From Algiphilus sp022763315 (lineage in GTDB: Bacteria > Pseudomonadota > Gammaproteobacteria > Nevskiales > Nevskiaceae), in the NCBI RefSeq assembly GCF_965249985.1, contig NZ_OZ252280.1: a DNA stretch of 64,000 nucleotides, one strand, 5' to 3'. This document shows positions 18,587 to 25,039 of the stretch, piece after piece. The notes below the pieces were generated by a model that saw only the letters and a program-made list of their open reading frames with translations, ran no database searches and had not been told where the DNA came from. Both the position numbers and the translations under genes were made by a program. Numbering within the stretch: position 1 is the first letter of the stretch; every line of letters starts with the position of its first letter.

Positions 18587-18652
18587 ACGACGAGGCTCGG
18601 GCCTGGCGCGCTGAGTCGGCGCGACACGCCCGAAACTCGGAAACCGGACAGG

Positions 18653-18682
18653 CAAAAACAGCCGGACGCAGAACACCCGGCT
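18653..18682 (-). terminator. Terminator-like hairpin between rplL and rpoB
   Basis: On the minus strand AGCCGG pairs with CCGGCT (six pairs, 11-base loop) and is followed by GTTTTTG. Stem and U-run resemble a weak intrinsic terminator. Partial termination here would set the ratio of ribosomal protein to RNA polymerase transcripts, as the E. coli rplL-rpoB attenuator does. Confidence 0.45.
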
Positions 18683-18915
18683 GACTGGACATCGGACTGC
18701 GGCATTGCATACCAATCAATGCGTGCGGTCACCTGCAATAGGTGCTCGCGCCGGAAGGGCGCAGAGCCTGAATAGAATCACTTTTTCCGGCAAGGAAGAA
18801 AGCGACGACGACCTGCCGCCATGGCAGATCCGGCCACGCACGACACCAGAATGCTCTGTACGACTTGGAATCGATGTGCGGCAATACAGTTCCTAAGATG
18901 CGTCGAAACCGGAAT

Positions 18916-18943
18916 GACCGCCAGCGCTTGAACGCTGGCGGTC
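18916..18943 (-). terminator. Strong hairpin directly after rplL
   Basis: GACCGCCAGCG pairs perfectly with CGCTGGCGGTC (11 bp, six-base loop) 15 bases past the rplL stop. The following bases are ATTCCGGTTTC, a poor U-tract. It may be a partial terminator or an end-stabilising structure for the rplJL message. The rest of the 18529-18958 gap shows no gene. Confidence 0.5.
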
Positions 18944-18958
18944 CCAGCCGGGTACGAG

Positions 18959-19345
18959 TTACTTGATCTCGACCTTGGCGCCGGCGTCCTCGAGCTTCTT
19001 CTTGATCTCTTCGGCTTCCGCCTTCGGGATATCCTGCTTCAGCTCGTTCGGCGCGCCTTCCACCATCTCCTTGGCTTCCTTCAGGCCAAGACCGGTGACT
19101 TCGCGAACCGCCTTAATGACGCCCACCTTGTTGTCGCCGAAAGAGGCGAGCACGACGGTGAACTCGGTCTGCTCTTCGGCAGCACCGGCGTCGCCGCCAG
19201 CAGCGGCCGGACCGGCGGCAGCGGCCGCAACCGGCGCCGCGGCGGTGACGCCGAACTTGTCTTCCATTGCCTTGACGAGCTCGACGATGTCCATGACGGA
19301 CTTTTCGGCGATGGCGTCGATGATTTCTTCGTTGGACAGTGCCAT
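18959..19345 (-). CDS. rplL: 50S ribosomal protein L7/L12
   Basis: L7/L12 forms the flexible stalk that recruits translation GTPases. The 128-residue product has the N-terminal dimerisation helices (ALSNEEIIDAIAEKSVMDIV), an Ala-rich hinge (about residues 35-55), and the globular C-terminal domain with KVGVIKAVREVTGLGLKEAK and VEGAPNELKQDIPKAEAEE. It lies 75 bases after rplJ, with which it is co-transcribed and co-regulated. Confidence 0.98.
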   Translation of the reverse strand: MALSNEEIIDAIAEKSVMDIVELVKAMEDKFGVTAAAPVAAAAAGPAAAGGDAGAAEEQTEFTVVLASFGDNKVGVIKAVREVTGLGLKEAKEMVEGAPNELKQDIPKAEAEEIKKKLEDAGAKVEIK

Positions 19346-19420
19346 GGGTTTACCTCAAAAAATGTCGAAAGTGTGGAAAAGCCGATAAAACGTTGGTTTG
19401 CAGCGGAAAGCCAGGACGGA

Positions 19421-19948
19421 TCAGGCAGCCTGCTTGGACTCGCCGACCGCGGACAGCGTGCGCACGAACTTGGCCGTGGGCTCGTTGAGCAGTCGAACGA
19501 AATTGCCAATGGGCGCCTTCATGGTGCCCATCAGCATCGCAAGCGCCTCTTCCCGAGTCGGGAGCGAGGCGAGTCGATCCAGATCCGCAGGACCGTAGGC
19601 GGTACCGCCCACGGCCACGGTCTTCACGACCAGCTTCGGATGCGTCTTGGCGAAGTCCTTGATGACGCGCGCAACCGAACCCGGATCCTCGAGTGAGAAA
19701 CCGAGCATGATCGGGCCCACCAGCGACGGCGAGAGACACTCGAACTCCGTGCCCTCGACCGCGCGCTTAGCCAGCGTGTTCTTGACGACGTGGAGATAGA
19801 TATCCCCTTCGCGCGCCTTCGCACGCAGGTCGTCGAGCTGACCCGCAGTGAGGCCGATGTACTCGGCGGCCACTGCCGAATGCGCCTTCTTCGCGACTTC
19901 GTTGACTTCCGCTACCAGGGCCTTCTTCTGATGCAGCCTAATTGCCAT
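19421..19948 (-). CDS. rplJ: 50S ribosomal protein L10
   Basis: L10 anchors the L7/L12 dimers to 23S rRNA and represses its own message by binding the rplJ leader. The 175-residue product starts MAIRLHQKKALVAEVNEVA and contains EYIGLTAGQLDDLRAKAR and the KNTLAKRAVEGTEFE motif (about residue 55). Its length is close to the usual 165-175. The leader at 19949-20175 carries the structure described separately. Confidence 0.98.
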   Translation of the reverse strand: MAIRLHQKKALVAEVNEVAKKAHSAVAAEYIGLTAGQLDDLRAKAREGDIYLHVVKNTLAKRAVEGTEFECLSPSLVGPIMLGFSLEDPGSVARVIKDFAKTHPKLVVKTVAVGGTAYGPADLDRLASLPTREEALAMLMGTMKAPIGNFVRLLNEPTAKFVRTLSAVGESKQAA

Positions 19949-20015
19949 ATAGTCAATGCTCCTGGTGGCACAACAACATGGAACGCGGTGTGACCCGTGT
20001 TCCGCCTGTACGGCG

Positions 20016-20096
20016 CACCCCTCGCGGGGTGTTCACCATCTGCGTAGGCCGCCTTTCGACGTTTAATCCGCCCGGTTGAACCGGTTGGCGCCTACG
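20016..20096 (-). promoter_or_regulatory. Candidate L10 autoregulatory leader of rplJL
   Basis: In the 227-base rplA-rplJ gap, CGTAGGC (20090-20096 on the minus strand) pairs at long range with GCCTACG (20043-20049). The stem can extend by GCC/GGC past one bulged base. A second stem, CACCCC/GGGGTG (20016-20031), follows. A long-range stem with a bulge upstream of rplJ is the usual layout of the L10 binding site. The assignment rests on position and pairing only. Confidence 0.5.
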
Positions 20097-20138
20097 GTCT
20101 TGGACGATGCGGCTTCCGCCACACAGTCAAGATTGGGT

Positions 20139-20168
20139 GGCGCGGACGGGCCCTTGCCCGCCCGCGCC
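20139..20168 (-). terminator. Hairpin after rplA
   Basis: GGCGCGG-G-CGGGC pairs with GCCCG-T-CCGCGCC (13 pairs including one G-T, four-base loop) seven bases after the rplA stop. No U-tract follows (ACCCAATC), so termination would be partial at best. TTGACT, a possible -35 hexamer, lies just downstream, but I could not find a convincing -10. Confidence 0.45.
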
Positions 20169-20175
20169 GGTGTAT

Positions 20176-20871
20176 TTACTCGGGCAGCGAGGACAGCTCG
20201 ACCGGCACGCCCGGCCCCATCGTCGTGGACAACGTCACCTTGCGGATGAAGGTGCCCTTCGACGTGGCCGGCTTCGCCTTGCGGATGTCGCGCAGCACGG
20301 CAGCGATGTTCTCGCGTAGCTGATCGGCCGAGAAGTTGGCCGCACCCACCGGGCAATGAATGACGCCGCCCTTGTCGGTCCGGAACTTCGCCATACCGGC
20401 CTTGGCGTTACCCACCGCGGTGCCAATATCCGGGGTGACCGTGCCGGTCTTGGGGTTCGGCATGAGGCCACGCGGACCGAGCAGCTGACCCAAGGCACCG
20501 ACCACACGCATGGCGGCGGGTTCGGCGATCACGACCTGGTAGTTCAGGTCACCGCCCTTCATCTTCTCGGCGAGGTCTTCCATGCCGACCGCATCCGCGC
20601 CCGCCGCCTGGGCCTCTTCGGCCTTGGCGCCCTGGGCGAAAACGGCGACACGCACGTCCTTGCCGGAACCGTGCGGCAGCACGGTGGAGCCACGCACGTT
20701 CTGGTCCGACTTCCGCGGATCGACGCCCAGATTGATGGCGATGTCGACGGATTCGCGGAACTTGGCAGTGGCGAGTTCCGACAGCAGGCTCAAGGCTTCG
20801 TCCAGGGTGTAATGCTTGCCCGGGTCGACCTTCTCGGCGAAGGCCTTCTTACGCTTGGTGATATGCGCCAT
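20176..20871 (-). CDS. rplA: 50S ribosomal protein L1
   Basis: L1 forms the mobile stalk that helps deacylated tRNA leave the E site, and it represses the rplKA message. The 231-residue product has normal length. It contains VDIAINLGVDPRKSDQNVRG (about residues 41-60) and the signature LGPRGLMPNPKTGTVT (about residue 130). It starts three bases after the rplK stop, so translation of the pair is probably coupled. Confidence 0.98.
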   Translation of the reverse strand: MAHITKRKKAFAEKVDPGKHYTLDEALSLLSELATAKFRESVDIAINLGVDPRKSDQNVRGSTVLPHGSGKDVRVAVFAQGAKAEEAQAAGADAVGMEDLAEKMKGGDLNYQVVIAEPAAMRVVGALGQLLGPRGLMPNPKTGTVTPDIGTAVGNAKAGMAKFRTDKGGVIHCPVGAANFSADQLRENIAAVLRDIRKAKPATSKGTFIRKVTLSTTMGPGVPVELSSLPE

Positions 20872-20874
20872 GAC

Positions 20875-21306
20875 TTAGGCCTCCTCGACGTCGACGCCCA
20901 TCGAACGGGCGGAGCCAGCAATCGTCCGAACCGCCGCATCCATATCGGCTGCGTTGAGGTCGGGCCACTTGGTGCGGGCAATCTCCTCGAGCTGCTCGCG
21001 GCTGATCTTGCCCACCTTCTTGGTGTTCGGCGTGCCGCTACCCGACTTCAGGTTGAGCGCCTTCTTGATCAGCACGCCGGCCGGCGGCGTCTTGGTCACG
21101 AAGGTGAAGGAACGGTCCGAATAGACCGTAATCACGACCGGCGTCGGCAGGCCCGGCTCAATGTTCTGCGTGGCGGCATTGAAGGCCTTGCAGAACTCCA
21201 TGATATTGACGCCCTGCTGACCGAGCGCCGGACCGACGGGCGGTGAGGGGTTGGCTTTGCCTGCAGGGATCTGCAGCTTGATATAGCCCTGTACTTTCTT
21301 GGCCAT
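20875..21306 (-). CDS. rplK: 50S ribosomal protein L11
   Basis: L11 lies at the GTPase-associated centre and is needed for the RelA stringent response. The 143-residue product starts MAKKVQGYIKLQIPAGKA. It holds the proline-rich PSPPVGPALGQQGVNIMEF segment (residues 19-37) and the C-terminal RNA-binding domain with the conserved GSARSMGV. It follows nusG by 158 bases. Confidence 0.98.
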   Translation of the reverse strand: MAKKVQGYIKLQIPAGKANPSPPVGPALGQQGVNIMEFCKAFNAATQNIEPGLPTPVVITVYSDRSFTFVTKTPPAGVLIKKALNLKSGSGTPNTKKVGKISREQLEEIARTKWPDLNAADMDAAVRTIAGSARSMGVDVEEA

Positions 21307-21464
21307 GTGATGTCCTCGGTTGGGTGCGAACGCCTTGCGGCTCCCCTGAATGTCAGGCCCCGATCTGAGGCCCGTTCACAACGCTGTGCGCCTTCGGCGC
21401 GGTCGACGCCAACCGCGATACGCGACAGGCGTCGGCTGATGGCGGTCTACGCCGCCCGAATGTC
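21307..21464 (-). promoter_or_regulatory. rplKA leader region
   Basis: This 158-base spacer between nusG and rplK holds no gene. CGACGCC (21428-21434 on the minus strand) can pair with GGCGTCG (21404-21410). CCTGA/TCAGG forms a short hairpin around 21342-21354. L1 represses the rplKA message through its leader in E. coli, so such a site is expected here, but I cannot identify it from sequence alone. Confidence 0.3.
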
Positions 21465-21998
21465 TTAGCCCTTCTCGACCTGGGAGAACTCCAGCTCGAC
21501 CGGCGTGGAGCGCCCGAAGATCAGCACGGCAACACGCAGCCGGCTCTTTTCGTAATTGACTTCCTCGACCACACCGTTGAAATCGGCGAAGGGACCATCG
21601 ATGACGCGCACCGTCTCGCCCGGCTCGAACATCGTCTTTGGACGCGGCTTCTCCACCGACTCCTCGACCCGATTCAGGATGGTGTTGGCTTCCTTTTCGG
21701 AAATCGGTGCGGGTCGATCCGGTGTGCCACCGATGAAACCCAGCACCTTGGGGGTGGACTTCACCAGATGCCAGGCCTCTTCATCCATATCGATCTGGAC
21801 GAGCACATAACCCGGAAAGAACTTGCGCTCCGTGGTGCGCTTGACACCGTCGCGCATCTCCACGACCTCTTCGGTCGGCACCAGGATGTCACCGAAGCGG
21901 TCCTGCAGCCCTTCGCGCTGGATGCGCTCCAGAAGCGCCCGCTTGACGTGATTTTCGTACTGCGAGTAGGCGTGGACGACGTACCACCTCATAGCCAT
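21465..21998 (-). CDS. nusG: Transcription termination/antitermination factor NusG
   Basis: NusG binds RNA polymerase, suppresses pausing, and links it to Rho or the ribosome through S10. The 177-residue product starts MAMRWYVVHAYSQYENHVKR. It has the NGN domain (about residues 3-115, with FFPGYVLVQIDMD) and a C-terminal KOW domain (PGETVRVIDGPFADFNGVVEE). The first ATG matches MAKRWYVV in related proteins. The ATG at 21992 has a better-placed GAGG and is an alternative. It starts four bases after secE. Confidence 0.97.
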   Translation of the reverse strand: MAMRWYVVHAYSQYENHVKRALLERIQREGLQDRFGDILVPTEEVVEMRDGVKRTTERKFFPGYVLVQIDMDEEAWHLVKSTPKVLGFIGGTPDRPAPISEKEANTILNRVEESVEKPRPKTMFEPGETVRVIDGPFADFNGVVEEVNYEKSRLRVAVLIFGRSTPVELEFSQVEKG

Positions 21999-22002
21999 GG
22001 CC

Positions 22003-22380
22003 TCAACCCCGCCCGGTCAGCAATTTCACGGCCCACAAGAGGAAGGAATCCAACCCCCAGAGGAACAGCGAAACGATAAGAACCACCACCGCGATGAGCA
22101 GCGTGGTCTGCACACTCTCCTGCCGTGTCGGGAAGGTGGTCTTGCGCATCTCGATGCGCGCACCTACCAAATAACCCCAGGCAGAACGCCCGTTGGCGGT
22201 CTGGTAGAACAGGCCGGCAGCCACTGCTACCGATGCCACCACGATGCCGGCACGGATCGCGACGTTGTATTGCGGCTCGAGCAGATAGAAGGCGGCAACG
22301 CCGCCGACGACCGTCGCGAGCGCGGCCAGCATCCAGAGGGTGTCCAGGCTGCCGCCGGATGCTTGGTTGGAATTGCTCAT
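22003..22380 (-). CDS. secE: Preprotein translocase subunit SecE
   Basis: SecE stabilises SecY in the inner-membrane protein-export channel. The 125-residue product is the three-helix gammaproteobacterial form. Membrane segments are at about residues 14-33 (LWMLAALATVVGGVAAFYLL), 41-57, and 94-117 (LLIAVVVLIVSLFLWGLDSF). The conserved cytoplasmic EMRKTTFPTRQESVQTT amphipathic section precedes the last helix. It lies between tRNA-Trp and nusG. Confidence 0.97.
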   Translation of the reverse strand: MSNSNQASGGSLDTLWMLAALATVVGGVAAFYLLEPQYNVAIRAGIVVASVAVAAGLFYQTANGRSAWGYLVGARIEMRKTTFPTRQESVQTTLLIAVVVLIVSLFLWGLDSFLLWAVKLLTGRG

Positions 22381-22445
22381 GGATCAGCGCTTGTAAGAAG
22401 TCGGTTTTGACGGTGGCGACGCGATACGGACCGGATGCGACGAGC

Positions 22446-22521
22446 TGGCAGGGCAGGAGGGACTCGAACCCCCAACCTGCGGTTTTGGAGACCGCTGCTC
22501 TACCAATTGAGCTACTACCCT
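22446..22521 (-). tRNA. trpT: tRNA-Trp (anticodon CCA)
   Basis: The 76-base gene folds as a cloverleaf. Acceptor AGGGTAG pairs with CTGCCCT (one T-G pair), the D-arm has AGCTCAATTGGTAGAGC, the anticodon loop reads CTCCAAA (anticodon CCA), and the T-arm contains GGTTCGAGTCC. The 3' CCA is encoded. It sits between tuf and secE, as in E. coli trpT. Confidence 0.97.
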
Positions 22522-22564
22522 AGATACAGCGCTCGTCAGCCTACGACCGCGACCACGACAAACA

Positions 22565-22601
22565 CGGGGCGCGCATTCTACGCGCGCCCCGCGGAAAAGC
22601 A
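22565..22601 (-). promoter_or_regulatory. GC-rich hairpin and possible tRNA-Trp promoter
   Basis: After the tuf stop, CGGGGCGCGC pairs with GCGCGCCCCG (10 bp, seven-base loop). The loop region holds TAGAAT, a good -10 hexamer followed by GC-rich sequence typical of stable-RNA promoters. TTGCTT lies 16 bases upstream as a weak -35. The element could be a promoter for trpT-secE, a tuf terminator with a poor U-tract (GTTTG), or both. Confidence 0.35.
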
Positions 22602-22618
22602 AAGCCCGAAGACGCGCC

Positions 22619-23809
<1,191 letters not shown>

Positions 23810-23900
23810 ACTCCAACCCAGTTCTATTGCGTGTCAGAAAATTCGAAATGTCCGCCAATCGCACTCCGATAACCCCCCGGGCGGGACTGGCAAGCGCGCG

Positions 23901-23930
23901 ATATTAAAGGCCTGGACGCGTGCTCTGCAA
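23901..23930 (-). promoter_or_regulatory. Candidate promoter for the second tuf gene
   Basis: On the minus strand TTGCAG (23925-23930) and TAATAT (23901-23906) are 18 bases apart, about 90 bases upstream of the tuf ATG. A terminator follows tRNA-Thr at 24173-24206, so tuf needs its own promoter and this is the best match. The -35 is weak. Confidence 0.45.
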
Positions 23931-24053
23931 GCACGAAGGCGAGCAGCCGCGGGAGCGGCGCCGGGCCCACGCCAAGAATGCGTGACCGCCTTGACCCGCC
24001 TCCGCATTGCAAAGCCCCGAGCGGACTTCCCCGTTCGCCCTTCGGGCACTCCG

Positions 24054-24116
24054 CGCCCGACCCATGGCCCGGGCGTTCGCCGCGCTGCGACTTGCCACTG
24101 GCAAGTCGGTCACGGC
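24054..24116 (-). repeat. Single copy of the tRNA-Ser-type structured module
   Basis: The gap between tuf and tRNA-Thr holds a module related to those in the tRNA-Ser array at 56656-57274. Read on the minus strand it has GCCGTGACC, then the perfect hairpin GACTTGCCA-g-TGGCAAGTC, then GCAGCGCGG, and 13 bases later the hairpin CGCCCG/CGGGCG. The array units have the same order with different paired bases (GATGTGCC/GGCACATC), so the stem is conserved while its sequence is not. No truncated tRNA 5' end is recognisable beside it. The rest of 23931-24170 shows no gene. Confidence 0.6.
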
Positions 24117-24172
24117 GAACCCAGAATCGAACCGCTTTCTCCAATTGTCGCCAGTTCGATTGCGCCATAACG

Positions 24173-24206
24173 AAAAGAGCGCCGCAGCTTGTGGCTTTGG
24201 CGCTCT
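24173..24206 (-). terminator. Terminator of the tRNA-Tyr-Gly-Thr transcript
   Basis: On the minus strand AGAGCGCC pairs with GGCGCTCT (8 bp, 15-base loop) and TTTTCGTT follows. It starts about ten bases after the tRNA-Thr CCA, so it is well placed to end the tRNA operon before tuf. Confidence 0.7.
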
Positions 24207-24216
24207 CTCTCAGTTT

Positions 24217-24292
24217 TGGTGCCCACCGCCAGAATCGAACTGGCGACCTCACCCTTACCAAGGGTGTGCTCTACCGACTGAGCTAGGTGGGC
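24217..24292 (-). tRNA. thrT: tRNA-Thr (anticodon GGT)
   Basis: The 76-base gene has acceptor GCCCACC pairing with GGTGGGC, D-arm AGCTCAGTCGGTAGAGC, anticodon loop TTGGTAA (anticodon GGT, reading ACC/ACU), T-arm GCCAGTTCGATTCTGGC, and an encoded CCA. It is the last tRNA before the terminator. Immediately upstream lies a repeat unit that carries a copy of its own 5' end. Confidence 0.97.
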
Positions 24293-24432
24293 GTGTTGTT
24301 CCTAATAGTAGCGTGTCAGCATCGTGGCCGCTGTCACTAGATTCGGCTCCTGCCTCATCAAGTGACTCGTGCCGGGCCGTCCTGGCCCGGCCGCTGAAGG
24401 TCATGCCTTCAGCCCGACTGAGCTAGGTGGGC
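24293..24432 (-). repeat. 140-bp tRNA-Thr repeat unit: truncated tRNA 5' end, structured module, leader
   Basis: In transcription order the unit holds 19 bases of tRNA-Thr (to G18-G19 of the D-loop), then hairpin 1 GCTGAAGG-catga-CCTTCAGC, hairpin 2 CCGGGCC-aggac-GGCCCGG, hairpin 3 GTCACT...AGTGAC enclosing GGC-agga-GCC, then a leader with CTACTATT, and finally the intact tRNA-Thr. Stem lengths and loops match the tRNA-Gly units, with compensatory changes in hairpins 1 and 2. The function is unknown. Confidence 0.85.
24414..24432 (-). pseudogene. Truncated tRNA-Thr 5' end
   Basis: These 19 bases are identical to the first 19 bases of the intact tRNA-Thr and stop at the D-loop G18-G19. The eight bases preceding it (GTGTTGTT on the plus strand) also match those next to the intact gene. 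Confidence 0.9.
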
Positions 24433-24455
24433 GTGTTGTTGTTACAGCTCCGCAA

Positions 24456-24529
24456 TGGAGCGGGTGATGGGAATCGAACCCACATAACCAGCTTGGAAGG
24501 CTGGGGCTCTACCATTGAGCTACACCCGC
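24456..24529 (-). tRNA. glyT: tRNA-Gly (anticodon TCC)
   Basis: The 74-base gene has acceptor GCGGGTG pairing with CACCCGC, D-arm AGCTCAATGGTAGAGC, anticodon loop CTTCCAA (anticodon TCC, reading GGA/GGG), T-arm GTGGGTTCGATTCCCAT, and an encoded CCA. It follows tRNA-Tyr and precedes tRNA-Thr in one transcript. Two perfect 137-bp repeat units lie directly upstream. Confidence 0.97.
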
Positions 24530-24648
24530 GTATTCGCGAATAGTAGCCATTCTGCTGCTTGGCCGCAGTCACTACGTTCGGCTCCTGCCTCACCAAGTGA
24601 CCCGGACTGGACCGTCCTGGTCCAGCCGCCGAAGCACATGGCTTCGGC

Positions 24649-24666
24649 CCATTGAGCTACACCCGC
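24649..24666 (-). pseudogene. Truncated tRNA-Gly 5' end (proximal)
   Basis: Eighteen bases identical to the start of tRNA-Gly, stopping at D-loop G18-G19. The next bases are the structured module, not the rest of a tRNA. Confidence 0.9.
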
Positions 24667-24785
24667 GTATTCGCGAATAGTAGCCATTCTGCTGCTTGGC
24701 CGCAGTCACTACGTTCGGCTCCTGCCTCACCAAGTGACCCGGACTGGACCGTCCTGGTCCAGCCGCCGAAGCACATGGCTTCGGC

Positions 24786-24803
24786 CCATTGAGCTACACC
24801 CGC
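24786..24803 (-). pseudogene. Truncated tRNA-Gly 5' end (distal)
   Basis: A second identical 18-base fragment, 137 bases from the first, ending at the same D-loop position. Its leader (24804-24841) is the partial outermost repeat. Confidence 0.9.
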
Positions 24804-24872
24804 GTATTCGCGAATAGTAGCTATTCTGCCGCTTGGCCGCACCCGAAACCCCCGTGCGCGACCGGGAAAAGA

Positions 24873-24957
24873 TGGTGGAGGGGGTAGGATTCGAACCTAC
24901 GAAGGCTAAGCCAGCAGATTTACAGTCTGCCCTCGTTGACCGCTTGAGTACCCCTCC
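24873..24957 (-). tRNA. tyrU: tRNA-Tyr (anticodon GTA)
   Basis: This 85-base tRNA has a long variable arm. Acceptor GGAGGGG pairs with CCCCTCC, the D-arm holds CAAGCGG, the anticodon loop is CTGTAAA (anticodon GTA), and the T-arm contains GGTTCGAATCC. CCA is encoded. It is the first tRNA of the Tyr-Gly-Thr transcript. Confidence 0.97.
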
Positions 24958-25010
24958 ATTCGGCACCGTCATAGCGCCATGGGACGCCGCACGATGCGCG
25001 AAGGGCGCGT

Positions 25011-25039
25011 ATTGTCGTTTTGCCTCACCGCCGCGTCAA
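25011..25039 (-). promoter_or_regulatory. Promoter of the tRNA-Tyr-Gly-Thr operon
   Basis: On the minus strand TTGACG (25034-25039) and GACAAT (25011-25016) are 17 bases apart. ACGCGCCC, a GC-rich discriminator usual for stringently controlled stable-RNA promoters, follows. The -35 overlaps the hrpB stop codon (25036-25038). The predicted start is near 25004, some 47 bases before the tRNA. Confidence 0.65.

Larger units (their letters stand above)
24530..24841 (-). repeat. 137-bp tandem repeat array upstream of tRNA-Gly
   Basis: Two identical 137-bp units (24530-24666 and 24667-24803) and a partial third (24804-24841, two mismatches) precede tRNA-Gly. Each full unit has 18 bases of tRNA-Gly 5' end, hairpin 1 GCCGAAGC-catgt-GCTTCGGC, hairpin 2 CTGGACC-aggac-GGTCCAG, hairpin 3 GTCACT...AGTGAC enclosing GGC-agga-GCC, and the leader CTACTATTCGCGAATAC. 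The leader contains the palindrome TATTCGCGAATA. The architecture recalls the rtT repeats of E. coli tyrT, but those carry tRNA 3' ends. Confidence 0.9.

Noticed and set aside
24530..24841. Additional complete tRNA-Gly genes
   Set aside because: The copies contain only the first 18 bases of the tRNA; anticodon, T-arm and 3' acceptor strand are missing.
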